Part shown: positions 1 through 6,869 of the stretch, one piece after another | How positions within the stretch are numbered: the stretch's first letter is position 1 | Layout: each line of letters starts with the position of its first letter | DNA from: Acidimicrobiia bacterium | Lineage (GTDB): Bacteria; Actinomycetota; Acidimicrobiia; IMCC26256; JAENVU01 | Length of the DNA stretch: 11,606 bases | Direction of reading: 5' to 3' | Assembly: GCA_017882945.1 (NCBI GenBank) | Contig: JADGON010000381.1 | Coordinates: forward strand, 1 to 11,606 | Notes under the pieces: model-generated | Told to the model about the DNA's origin: nothing | Seen by the model: only the letters and a program-made list of their open reading frames with translations | Database searches by the model: none | Made by a program: the position numbers and the translations under genes

Positions 1-551
1 AGCTGGACCGCATCGTGCGCGAGGGCGCGATCCTCGCGACCAACACCTCCACGCTGCCGGTCGTCGAGATGGCGATGGAGACGGGACGACCCGACCTCGT
101 CTGCGGCATCCACTTCTTCAACCCCGCACCGATGATGCCCCTCGTCGAAGTGGTCCGGGCGATCACGACGAGCGACGAGACGGTCGCCGCGGCGCGCGCT
201 TTCGCCGACACGTGCGGCAAGAACCCGGTCGAGGTGCGGGACCAGGCCGGCTTCATCGTGAACGCGCTGCTGTTCCCGTACCTCAACAACGCGGTGAAGC
301 TGCTCGACTCCGGTGTCGCCACTCGTGACGACATCGATGCGGCGATGCAGGGCGGCTGCAACTTCCCGATGGGACCGCTCGCGCTCCTCGACCTCGTCGG
401 GCTCGACACGAGCCTGGCCATCCTCGAAGCGCTGTACGAAGAGTTCAAGGACCCGAACTACGCGCCGGCACCCCTGCTGCGCCGCATGGTCTCGGCCGAG
501 CGATTCGGTCGCAAGAGCGGCCAGGGCTTCTTCGAGTACCGCAAGAAGTAG
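1..551 (+). CDS. 3-hydroxybutyryl-CoA dehydrogenase, C-terminal part (5' end outside window)
   Basis: NAD(P)-dependent oxidation/reduction of 3-hydroxyacyl-CoA, most likely interconverting acetoacetyl-CoA and 3-hydroxybutyryl-CoA in the cytosol. The reading frame is open from base 3, and about 182 residues remain of a family that usually has about 280-290, so the N-terminal Rossmann NAD-binding half lies upstream. Visible signatures are NTSTLPV (substrate-side serine), GIHFFNPAPMMPLVEVV (catalytic His and the Glu of the His-Glu pair), and GFIVNALLFPYLN with the conserved Asn. The C-terminal dimerisation domain follows, with FPMGPLALLDLVGLD and the terminal GRKSGQGFFEY typical of the family. 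It ends 67 bp before the ethylmalonyl-CoA mutase gene on the same strand, which supports a role feeding C4-CoA into that pathway. The family call is firm. Exact substrate chain length is inferred from context. Confidence 0.93.
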   Translation, partial: LDRIVREGAILATNTSTLPVVEMAMETGRPDLVCGIHFFNPAPMMPLVEVVRAITTSDETVAAARAFADTCGKNPVEVRDQAGFIVNALLFPYLNNAVKLLDSGVATRDDIDAAMQGGCNFPMGPLALLDLVGLDTSLAILEALYEEFKDPNYAPAPLLRRMVSAERFGRKSGQGFFEYRKK

Positions 552-583
552 CCGGTCCGCTGCCCACTCGCCGCGCGCGGGTT

Positions 584-612
584 GTGACAGGGCGCTCCAG
601 CGCTGGGACAAT
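584..612 (+). promoter_or_regulatory. candidate promoter for a leaderless ecm transcript
   Basis: GTGACA at 584-589 matches the -35 consensus TTGACA at 5 of 6 positions. After a 17-bp spacer, GACAAT at 607-612 has the key A and final T of a -10 element (4 of 6). Six bases later comes the GTG start at 619, so the predicted transcript would begin at or next to the start codon. No Shine-Dalgarno sequence precedes that GTG, which fits leaderless translation. The spacer holds a 5-bp inverted repeat, GCGCT-cc-AGCGC (592-603), a possible operator. This would let ecm and the gene after it be expressed apart from the dehydrogenase. Sequence match only. Confidence 0.4.
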
Positions 613-618
613 GGTGCC

Positions 619-2634
619 GTGACGCAACGAGACCGGCCCTGGGTCGTACGCACGTACTCCGGCCACTCGTCGGCGCGCGCATCCAACGCGCTGTACCGCA
701 CCAACCTGGCGAAGGGTCAGACCGGTCTCTCGGTCGCCTTCGACCTGCCGACCCAGACCGGCTACGACGCCGATCACCCGCTCGCACGCGGCGAGGTCGG
801 CAAGGTGGGCGTGCCGGTGCCCCACCTCGGCGAGATGCGAACCCTCTTCGAAGGGATGCCCCTCGAAGAGATGAACACGTCGATGACGATCAACGCGACC
901 GCCATGTGGCTGATCGCGCTCTACATCGCGCTGGCGGAGGAGCGCGGCGTCGATCCGTCGGTGCTCGCGGGCACGACCCAGAACGACATCGTGAAGGAGT
1001 ACCTCTCGCGCGGGACGTTCATCTTCGGTCCCGAGCCGAGCCGACGGCTCACGGTCGACATCATCACCCACGCCGTGAAGCACCTCCCGCGCTGGAACCC
1101 GATCAACGTGTGCCCGTACCACCTGCAGGAGGCCGGTGCGACTCCCGTCCAGGAGCTTGCCTACGGCCTCGCGACCGCGGTCGGCGTCCTCGACGCGGTG
1201 CGCGACTCCGGACAGGTGAGCGCGGAAGACTTTCCGCAGGTCGTCGGGCGGATCTCGTTCTTCATCGATGCGGGCATCCGGTTCATCGAAGAGATGTGCA
1301 AGATGCGCGCGTTCACCCGCCTGTGGGACCGCATCTGTCTCGAGCGCTACGGGGTCGAAGACGAGAAGCTCCGCCGCTTTCGGTACGGAGTCCAGGTCAA
1401 CTCGCTCGGGCTCACCGAAGCGCAACCCGAGAACAACGCGCAGCGAATCGTCCTCGAGATGCTCGGCGTCACGCTCTCGCGCGACGCGCGGGCGCGAGCG
1501 CTGCAGCTGCCGTGCTGGAACGAGGCGCTCGGACTGCCGCGCTCCTGGGATCAGCAGTGGTCGCTTCGCATGCAGCAGGTGCTCGCCTACGAGACCGACC
1601 TGCTCGAGTACGGCGACATCTTCGAGGGCTCCAAGGTGATCGAAGACAAGGTGGACGAGCTGTCGCAGGCCGCGTGGGAAGAGCTCCAGTGGGTCCTCGA
1701 CGGCGGCGGCGCGTTCGAGATGATCGACGAGATCAAGGGCCGGCTCGTGCAGTCCAACGCCGAGCGGCTCCGCCACATCGAATCGGGTGCGACGTTGGTC
1801 GTCGGCGTCAACGCGTTCACCGAGACCGAAACGTCGCCACTCACCGACAGCCTCGAAGGCGAGTCGCACATCCTCGTGCTCGACCCCGCCGCCGAAGCCG
1901 AGCAGATCGCCCTCCTGGCGCAATGGCGCCACGACCGCGACTCCGGCGCCGTCGAGCTCGCGCTGAAGCGATTGCAGGACGCGGCCGGGACCGACGAGAA
2001 CCTGATGGATGCGACGATCGAGCTGGCGCGCGCGGGCGGGACGGTCGGCGAGTGGGCCAACGCGCTGCGGGACGTGTTCGGCGAGTACCGGGCGCCCACC
2101 GGGGTCGGCGGGATCGCCGCCAGCGTGGCCGAGGACATGCTCGCGGTCCGCCGTCACGTGCAGGCCGAAGCCCGCGCCCTCGGGGGTCCGCCGAAGATGT
2201 TGGTGGGCAAGCCCGGCCTCGACGGCCACTCGAACGGTGCCGAGCAGATCGCGGTTGCGGCCCGCGACGCGGGCCTCGAAGTCGTCTACCAGGGCATCCG
2301 TCTCACTCCGGAGCAGATCGCCGCGGCGGCACGGGACGAGGACGTGGACGTCGTCGGCCTCTCGATCCTGTCCGGCTCCCACATGGAGCTAGTCCCCGAG
2401 ACGATGCGGCTGCTCCGCGAGCTCGGTGTCGACGCGCCGCTGGTCGTCGGCGGCATCATCCCCGAGGTCGATCAGACCGCGCTGCGCGCCGCCGGAGTGG
2501 CGGGTGTCTACACCCCCAAGGACTACCGGTTCGCGCAGATCATGGCGGAAGTTGCCGACTTAGCCCTGGAACATCGGCGGAACCGCACAAAGCACTCCAC
2601 CCCGGCACGCGGCGAGCCGATGGACTCCCCGTGA
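619..2634 (+). CDS. ecm: ethylmalonyl-CoA mutase, adenosylcobalamin-dependent (MeaA type)
   Basis: Radical isomerase expected to convert (2R)-ethylmalonyl-CoA to (2S)-methylsuccinyl-CoA in the ethylmalonyl-CoA pathway of acetyl-CoA assimilation; cytosolic. It has 671 residues in a single chain. The N-terminal TIM-barrel substrate domain includes RTYSGHSSARASNALYR, DLPTQTGYDADHPLARGEVG, MNTSMTINATAMW and SYHLQEAGATP-like NVCPYHLQEAGATP. The C-terminal B12-binding domain has D535-x-H537-x-x-G540 (base-off His ligand), S582-I-L584 and the paired glycines G611-G612. From memory, the N-terminus and many blocks read almost like Streptomyces and Rhodobacter Ecm/MeaA rather than the two-subunit methylmalonyl-CoA mutase. 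GTG 619 was chosen because its product (VTQRDRPW) lines up with the family N-terminus; the frame stays open upstream to 313, but that part is low-complexity and overlaps the dehydrogenase. Its TGA overlaps the next gene's ATG by one base. A methylmalonyl- or isobutyryl-type mutase is the less likely alternative. Confidence 0.9.
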   Translation: MTQRDRPWVVRTYSGHSSARASNALYRTNLAKGQTGLSVAFDLPTQTGYDADHPLARGEVGKVGVPVPHLGEMRTLFEGMPLEEMNTSMTINATAMWLIALYIALAEERGVDPSVLAGTTQNDIVKEYLSRGTFIFGPEPSRRLTVDIITHAVKHLPRWNPINVCPYHLQEAGATPVQELAYGLATAVGVLDAVRDSGQVSAEDFPQVVGRISFFIDAGIRFIEEMCKMRAFTRLWDRICLERYGVEDEKLRRFRYGVQVNSLGLTEAQPENNAQRIVLEMLGVTLSRDARARALQLPCWNEALGLPRSWDQQWSLRMQQVLAYETDLLEYGDIFEGSKVIEDKVDELSQAAWEELQWVLDGGGAFEMIDEIKGRLVQSNAERLRHIESGATLVVGVNAFTETETSPLTDSLEGESHILVLDPAAEAEQIALLAQWRHDRDSGAVELALKRLQDAAGTDENLMDATIELARAGGTVGEWANALRDVFGEYRAPTGVGGIAASVAEDMLAVRRHVQAEARALGGPPKMLVGKPGLDGHSNGAEQIAVAARDAGLEVVYQGIRLTPEQIAAAARDEDVDVVGLSILSGSHMELVPETMRLLRELGVDAPLVVGGIIPEVDQTALRAAGVAGVYTPKDYRFAQIMAEVADLALEHRRNRTKHSTPARGEPMDSP

Positions 2635-3410
2635 TGGACCGCCGTTTGGCACTGTCGATCGGCGCCGGCTTCGCCTCGCTCGCGACCGGCGTGGCTGTCG
2701 GGGTGCTCGGAATGCCTGCGCTCGCCGTGATCAGCGGCCTCTTCGGCCTGCTCGCGGCGATCGCCGCGACCGCGCTCGGAGCCCGCACGCGAACCGCCGA
2801 AGAGCAGCTCCACGAGATGAGCGTGGACCGTGCCCGGCTCCGCCGGGAGCTCGACGCCCTGGCCGCGATCTTTGCCGAGGAGGCGACCCGTCGGAACACC
2901 CCCGACCAGCCGACCGGAGTGGACAGCGTGGAGAACGAGCCGATCGTGGACCCCGTCTCGGGACTGCTCGAGCAGCAGTTCTTCAAGGTCATCGTCCAGC
3001 AGCGGGTCGCCGCGGCCCGTCGCCAGCTCCAGCCCGTCTCCGTCGTCATCTTCGAGCTCGACGGCATCGGCCGCTCCGAGCCCGAGACCCAGCACCAGGC
3101 GCTCGGGGTGCTCGGCGCCGTGGTGCGCAGGACGTTGCGCGAGTGCGACGCCGCGTGCCGCATCGGCGACACGATGGCTGCCGCCGTGCTCGAGGACACC
3201 GCGGAAGCCGGAGCGGTCTGGGCCGCCGAGCGTGTCCGCGGCACCCTCCACGGCAGCCCCGTCGGCGACTCCCTCACCATCTCGGCCGGCATCGCCTGCT
3301 ACCCCAGTCACGCCCTCAACGCCCCCGAGCTCGTCGACCAGGCGGGCCGCGCCCTCGAATCCGCCCGCGCCCGGGGCCGCGACCACGTCGAGATCGCCCA
3401 ACCCGACTGA
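2634..3410 (+). CDS. membrane-anchored degenerate GGDEF-domain protein, probable c-di-GMP sensor rather than cyclase
   Basis: 258 residues. Two hydrophobic helices (about 5-25 and 29-50) form a hairpin anchor, followed by a charged, probably coiled-coil linker (54-86) and a GGDEF-fold domain (about 104-255). Recognisable GGDEF blocks are DPVSGLLEQQFF (106-117), VVIFELDGIG (137-146) and the C-terminal ISAGIACYP...ALESARARGRDHVEI. The catalytic signature is lost: where GGDEF should be, residues 178-182 read GDTMA, and the FKxxND nucleotide-contact block is also missing, so diguanylate cyclase activity is unlikely. However, R169-E-C-D172 lies exactly five residues before that position, the canonical RxxD inhibitory site that binds c-di-GMP. 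The start ATG overlaps the Ecm stop codon (TGATG), implying translational coupling. Family assignment is good; the sensing role is inferred. Confidence 0.8.
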   Translation: MDRRLALSIGAGFASLATGVAVGVLGMPALAVISGLFGLLAAIAATALGARTRTAEEQLHEMSVDRARLRRELDALAAIFAEEATRRNTPDQPTGVDSVENEPIVDPVSGLLEQQFFKVIVQQRVAAARRQLQPVSVVIFELDGIGRSEPETQHQALGVLGAVVRRTLRECDAACRIGDTMAAAVLEDTAEAGAVWAAERVRGTLHGSPVGDSLTISAGIACYPSHALNAPELVDQAGRALESARARGRDHVEIAQPD

Positions 3411-3525
3411 CCCTCCCCCTCTCGCTCATACCCACAACGCCGCAGTGGACTGGCAGCCCAGGCCACGGACGGGGGTGTGTCCGCAGAGCGAGTTCGCACG
3501 CGTTCCTCAGCAAGCGCTGTCCGGG

Positions 3526-3548
3526 CGAACGGACATGTCCCCCGTTCG
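3526..3548. terminator. inverted repeat in the convergent spacer, possible bidirectional terminator
   Basis: The 160-bp gap between the GGDEF gene (+) and the acyl-CoA ligase (-) contains a perfect 7-bp inverted repeat, CGAACGG (3526-3532) and CCGTTCG (3542-3548), around a 9-base loop. The 10-bp palindrome GGACATGTCC (3531-3540) overlaps its left arm. The location between converging genes suggests termination in both directions. There is no T-run on either strand, so a classic intrinsic terminator is not shown, and the palindrome could instead bind a regulator. I see nothing else in 3411-3570. Confidence 0.35.
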
Positions 3549-3570
3549 AGGCCGTGACAACTGAGAGCGT

Positions 3571-5376
3571 CTAGGAGTACAGATCCTCGATCTCCCGGAT
3601 GTACTTCGCGTAGATCCCCCGACGCTTCAGCTTCATCGTCGGCGTCAGCTCCTCGGAATCAGGCATCCACTCCGCGTGGAGCACCTTCACCTTCTTGACG
3701 CTCTCCGCCGAGTTGAACGCCTCCATCGCGATCCCGACCTCTCGATCAACCTCCGCGACCACCGCGGGATGATCTGCCAGCTCCACCAGGCTCGTGGCCT
3801 TGATGCCGTGACCCGCGGCCCACGCGGGCGCGACCTCGGCGTCGAGCACCACGAGCGCGGAGATGAAGGGCCGGGCCTCGCCGATCACGCAGGCCTGGCC
3901 GATGAGCTCCTGGGCCTTGAGCGCAGCCTCCAGGTTCGCGGGCGAGACGTTCTTGCCCCCGGCCGTGATGATCAGCTCCTTCTTGCGGTCGACGATGCGC
4001 AGGTAGCCGTCTTCGTCAAACACCCCGATGTCCCCGGAGTGCAGCCAGCCATCGGCGTCGAGCGCGTCGGCGGTCTTCTCGGGGTCCCCGAGGTAGCCCC
4101 GAAAGACGTTCCCACCCCGGCAGATGACCTCACCGTCGTCGGCGAGGCGCACCTCGGTGCCGGGGATCTCGGGACCGACGGACCCCGCCTTGATCCGGAA
4201 CGCGGCCCAGGTCATCGGCCCCGATGACTCGCTCATGCCGTAGATCTCCGAGATCGGCACGCCGAGCGCACGGAAGAAGTCGAACACCTCGACCGCGATC
4301 GGCGCCGCGCCGCTGATCGCGGCGATGCACTCGTCCAGGCCGATCAGTGACCGGACCAGCGCCAGCCCCTCGCTCACGGTCTCCCACTGGGCTCGGAGGT
4401 CGGCAGGGAGCTCCTCGTCACGGGCGCGGTAGTCGGATGCCTTCAGACCGACGCCGAGCGCCTGCTCGAGCTGCTCCTTGCGGGCCGGATCCGCCGAGGC
4501 CATCGCCATGATCCCCGAGTGCATCTTCTCCCAGACCCTCGGGACCGCGAAGAAGATCTCGGGCCGAACCTCGGGGAGGTACTGCGCGATCTGGCCGCCG
4601 TCGGGACACGTCGAGATCTCGTAACCGAGCGCGAGCCCCTGGTAGTGCGAAGTCATCCGCTCCGCGATGTGGGCCATCGGCAGGTACGAGACGAGGCGGC
4701 GGCCTTCCGCCGCGACATCGCCGAGACAGAGCCTCAAGCTCTCGATGGTCCAGCAGATGTTCTGGTGATCGAGGACGACGCCCTTGGGCGGCCCCGTCGT
4801 GCCCGACGTGTAGATGACGGTCGCGATGTCCTCGGGCCGCGCGGTGGCCACGGCGGCGTCGAGATCCAGCGGCACGCCGGCGATCAGCTCTTCCCACGCG
4901 AGCACGCCGTCGGGACGACCGGCCGGCGCATCGATCGTGATCAGGTGTTGGAGGCTCGGCAGCTCCGAGCGCACCGCGAGGAAGCGATCCAGGTAGCCCT
5001 GGTCCTCGATGATCGCCACCGTCGCCTCGCAGTGACCGACCAGGTACTGGACCTGCTCCTCGGCCGAGGAGTTGTAGATCGAGATGGGTGTCGCGCCGAG
5101 CAGCAGGACGGCGAGGTCGGCGACATGGAACTCCGGCCGGTTGCGCATCATCAGCACGACCCGGTCACCGCGCGTGACCCCGAGCTGCTGGAGGCTCGCG
5201 GCGAGCCGGGTGGACCTCTCGGCGTAGTCGGTCCAGGTCCAGTGCCTCCAGGCGTCGCCGTCCTTCCAGCGGAGGGCGACCGCTTCCGGCTTGGCGCGGA
5301 CCGTCGCCAGGAACCTCGTGGGCACGGTCTGGCCGTGGACCTGCGCCAACAGATCCTCATTGGTGACTCGAAGCAC
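3571..5376 (-). CDS. long-chain acyl-CoA ligase (AMP-forming, FACL/FadD15-like)
   Basis: Activates a carboxylic acid with ATP to the acyl-AMP and then the acyl-CoA; cytosolic or membrane-peripheral. 601 residues, normal for bacterial long-chain acyl-CoA synthetases. Motifs in order: P-loop YTSGTTGPPKG (189-199), LPMAHIAER (232-240), EIYGMSESSG (377-386), DGWLHSGDIG (442-451), DRKKELIITAGGKN (463-476) in the hinge and C-terminal lid, and near the end LTPTMKLKR (578-585) with the lysines expected for adenylation. GTG at 5374-5376 was chosen because a purine-rich GAGGGGGG lies 4 bases upstream and the product begins where the family does; the frame stays open to 5616, but the extra 80 residues have no family character. 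It is preceded on the same strand, 294 bp away, by the CoA-transferase. Substrate is unknown; a fatty, branched or alicyclic acid is plausible. Confidence 0.94.
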   Translation of the reverse strand: MLRVTNEDLLAQVHGQTVPTRFLATVRAKPEAVALRWKDGDAWRHWTWTDYAERSTRLAASLQQLGVTRGDRVVLMMRNRPEFHVADLAVLLLGATPISIYNSSAEEQVQYLVGHCEATVAIIEDQGYLDRFLAVRSELPSLQHLITIDAPAGRPDGVLAWEELIAGVPLDLDAAVATARPEDIATVIYTSGTTGPPKGVVLDHQNICWTIESLRLCLGDVAAEGRRLVSYLPMAHIAERMTSHYQGLALGYEISTCPDGGQIAQYLPEVRPEIFFAVPRVWEKMHSGIMAMASADPARKEQLEQALGVGLKASDYRARDEELPADLRAQWETVSEGLALVRSLIGLDECIAAISGAAPIAVEVFDFFRALGVPISEIYGMSESSGPMTWAAFRIKAGSVGPEIPGTEVRLADDGEVICRGGNVFRGYLGDPEKTADALDADGWLHSGDIGVFDEDGYLRIVDRKKELIITAGGKNVSPANLEAALKAQELIGQACVIGEARPFISALVVLDAEVAPAWAAGHGIKATSLVELADHPAVVAEVDREVGIAMEAFNSAESVKKVKVLHAEWMPDSEELTPTMKLKRRGIYAKYIREIEDLYS

Positions 5377-5380
5377 AGGA

Positions 5381-5388
5381 CCCCCCTC
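5381..5388 (-). promoter_or_regulatory. ribosome binding site fixing the acyl-CoA ligase start
   Basis: On the minus strand GAGGGGGG is followed by TCCT and then the GTG start codon at 5376. The GAGG core is at a normal distance (8 bases) from the codon. This is the only strong Shine-Dalgarno sequence seen before a gene in this window, and it rules against the longer upstream reading frame. Confidence 0.6.
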
Positions 5389-5440
5389 AGTCTCTCCGGC
5401 ACCATTCGTAGCGCATTCGTCGCTCGGAGGAAATGGCGCG

Positions 5441-5449
5441 CCGTCCACA
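5441..5449 (+). promoter_or_regulatory. DnaA-box-like site, single copy
   Basis: CCGTCCACA matches the relaxed actinobacterial DnaA-box pattern YYGTCCACA. It has the same orientation as the pair at 5562-5582, about 120 bp away. Alone it would be weak; it is listed because it belongs to a group of three. Binding is not shown. Confidence 0.3.
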
Positions 5450-5561
5450 GCCCTCGCGGCCCCGCAGGCGGAATCGCGTTTGGGCGAATTCCGGGTGGAT
5501 GCCTGAGGAAATGGACAAACCGATCCGGAATTTCGGCAGTCTTCTCCCCAGGTCGGGCGGT

Positions 5562-5582
5562 CTGTCCACAGCGTTGTCCACA
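5562..5582 (+). promoter_or_regulatory. tandem DnaA-box-like sites
   Basis: CTGTCCACA (5562-5570) and TTGTCCACA (5574-5582) are direct repeats 12 bp apart. TTGTCCACA is the preferred DnaA box of high-GC Actinobacteria such as Streptomyces and Mycobacterium. A fourth, weaker site on the other strand (TTGTCCATT, 5510-5518) matches 7 of 9. No dnaA, dnaN or gyrB gene is nearby, so this is not shown to be oriC. It could be a DnaA titration or regulatory site, or an operator for another protein, because CTGT-CC-ACAG is also a hyphenated palindrome. Confidence 0.4.
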
Positions 5583-5610
5583 GCAGACTCTGGAAAACCC
5601 GCCAGGGGTG

Positions 5611-5623
5611 GTGCACAATGCAC
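5611..5623. repeat. 13-bp inverted repeat GTGCA-CAA-TGCAC, possible operator
   Basis: A perfect 5-bp inverted repeat with a 3-base centre lies in the non-coding spacer, 48 bp downstream of the CoA-transferase stop and about 235 bp upstream of the ligase start. The size fits a dimeric regulator half-site pair. No regulator gene is visible in this window to pair with it. Confidence 0.3.
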
Positions 5624-5670
5624 TCAGCGACGTCCCGAGGAGCCGTTGGGGCCCCACCGCAGGGTGGTCT

Positions 5671-6843
5671 CTACTCCGACTCTCCTCGGGGCGTCTCGCG
5701 TCCGGGACGTGCCGGTGCCGGTGCGAGCCAGAGATCCGCGAGGACGGCGTCGGTGTCGGCACCGAGCGGTCGACCGGCGTGGCGCACGGCCCCCGGAGTC
5801 TTCGAGAGCCGTGCCAGCAGGCCCTGCATCCGGACCCCGTCGACCTCGACGATCGCTTCACGCGCCGCGATGTGGGGATCGGCGAGCAGATCAGCCATCG
5901 AGTACACCGGCGCGATCGCGGCCTCGGCCGCCTCGAACGCCGCGAGCACGTCCTCCGACGCGCGGGCGCCCACCCAGTCGGCGACGATCCCGTCGAGCTC
6001 GGCTCGGTGCTCGACCCGCCCCTCGAAGGTCGTGAAGCGCGGGTCGTCGCCCACACCGAGCAGCTCCATCACCCGGGCGGCGATCGACTCGGCCGAGGTG
6101 GAGATCGCGATCCAACGCCCGTCCGCGCACCGGTAGGTGCCCCGCGGGACCGTATACGGAATCCCGCTGCCCAGGCGCGGCTGCAGGTAGCCGAGGTGCG
6201 CGTTGGCACTCGGGAGCGCGCCCATCAGCTGCAGCATCGTCTCGAGCAGGTTGATGTCGACGACCTGACCCTCGCCGGTGCGATCGCGGTGCCGCAGGGC
6301 GACCATGACCATGAACGCGCCCGCGAGCGCAGTCACCTCGTCGGTCAACGCGATCGGGGGAAGCAGCGGGGCACCGTCGGGCTCGCCGTTGATCGCCGCG
6401 AACCCGCTCATCGCCTCGGCCATCGTGGCGAAGCCGGGCCGCCCGCAGTACGGCCCGTCCTGGCCGAAGCCGGTGATCCGCACGATGACCAGGCCGGGGT
6501 TGCGCTCGAGCAGGTCGATCGGGTCGAGGCCGAGGCGCTCGAGGGTCCCGGGCCGGAAGTTCTCGATCAACACGTCCGCCGAGTCCACGAGCCGGCGCAT
6601 GGCCTCGAGGCCACCGGCGGACTTCAGATCCAGGACCGCCGCTCGCTTGCCCCGGCCCAGGAGCTTCCACATGAAGGACTCACCGTCACGGGGATCGACC
6701 CAGCCCATGCGCCGCGTGCCGTCCCCGGCGGGGCTCTCGACCTTCACCACATCGGCGCCGAAGTCGGCCAGATACCGGGCCACTCCGGGACCGGCCAGCA
6801 CGGTCGCCATGTCCACGACCCGGAGTCCCTCGAGTGCCTGCAC
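5671..6843 (-). CDS. family III CoA-transferase (CaiB/BaiF/formyl-CoA-transferase type)
   Basis: Moves CoA between carboxylic acids through an enzyme-bound aspartyl anhydride; cytosolic. 390 residues, usual for the family. The N-terminal block ALEGLRVVDMATVLAGPGVA, then KVESPAGDGTRRMG, ADVLIENFRPGTLERLGL and ITGFGQDGPY are standard. The expected catalytic Asp is D168 in LPPIALTDEV, followed by the HRDRTGEGQVVDINLLE block. GFATMAEAMSGF stands where alpha-methylacyl-CoA racemases have a GHDINY-type sequence with a catalytic His, so a racemase is unlikely. GTG 6843 was chosen because the conserved fold begins one residue later; a -10-like TATCCT lies 7 bases upstream. It diverges from the flavin reductase with 26 bp between starts. 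The acyl donor and acceptor cannot be read from sequence. Confidence 0.92.
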   Translation of the reverse strand: MQALEGLRVVDMATVLAGPGVARYLADFGADVVKVESPAGDGTRRMGWVDPRDGESFMWKLLGRGKRAAVLDLKSAGGLEAMRRLVDSADVLIENFRPGTLERLGLDPIDLLERNPGLVIVRITGFGQDGPYCGRPGFATMAEAMSGFAAINGEPDGAPLLPPIALTDEVTALAGAFMVMVALRHRDRTGEGQVVDINLLETMLQLMGALPSANAHLGYLQPRLGSGIPYTVPRGTYRCADGRWIAISTSAESIAARVMELLGVGDDPRFTTFEGRVEHRAELDGIVADWVGARASEDVLAAFEAAEAAIAPVYSMADLLADPHIAAREAIVEVDGVRMQGLLARLSKTPGAVRHAGRPLGADTDAVLADLWLAPAPARPGRETPRGESE

Positions 6844-6850
6844 TCCCGAC

Positions 6851-6856
6851 AGGATA
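6851..6856 (-). promoter_or_regulatory. candidate -10 element for the CoA-transferase gene (leaderless)
   Basis: On the minus strand TATCCT (5 of 6 to TATAAT) ends 7 bases before the GTG start codon, so transcription would begin at the start codon. No good -35 hexamer is found 16-18 bp upstream. No Shine-Dalgarno sequence better than CGGGA is present. Position and spacing are the only evidence. Confidence 0.35.
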
Positions 6857-6869
6857 GAAAGCGCATCGC

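Larger units (their letters stand above)
5377..5670. other. 294-bp non-coding spacer between the CoA-transferase and acyl-CoA ligase genes
   Basis: No recognisable gene lies here. Short frames on both strands give compositionally random peptides. It is the longest non-coding stretch in the window and is dense in short motifs: three YYGTCCACA boxes on the + strand, the direct repeat GAGGAAATGG (5427-5436 and 5505-5514), a hyphenated inverted repeat at 5611-5623, and near-complementary CGAATTCCGG (5485-5494) and CCGGAATTTCG (5525-5535). It should contain the ligase promoter on the minus strand, but I could not pick a convincing -35/-10 pair. Confidence 0.6.

Noticed and set aside
445..2382. 645-codon open frame on the minus strand opposite the mutase gene
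   Set aside because: It is a mirror of the high-GC codon pattern of the mutase; the product is rich in Arg, Asp, Leu and Val with no family motif, while the opposite strand encodes a highly conserved enzyme.
906..2633. Long plus-strand frame running into the GGDEF gene from inside the mutase gene
   Set aside because: The first 576 codons are the wrong frame of the mutase and Arg-rich nonsense; only the part from ATG 2634 has domain character. A fusion is not supported.
5377..5616. 80-residue N-terminal extension of the acyl-CoA ligase
   Set aside because: No family similarity, it covers the DnaA-like repeats, and a strong ribosome site precedes GTG 5376.
5387..5623. Possible 78-residue minus-strand small protein in the ligase upstream spacer
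   Set aside because: No recognisable motif, no clear ribosome site, and composition typical of chance frames in GC-rich DNA.
5377..5670. Chromosomal origin (oriC)
   Set aside because: Only three or four DnaA-like boxes, no AT-rich unwinding region and no dnaA, dnaN or parAB genes nearby; kept only as a DnaA-site cluster.
5671..6843. Alpha-methylacyl-CoA racemase
   Set aside because: The racemase catalytic His region (GHDINY type) reads GFATMAE here, so the CoA-transferase reading is better.
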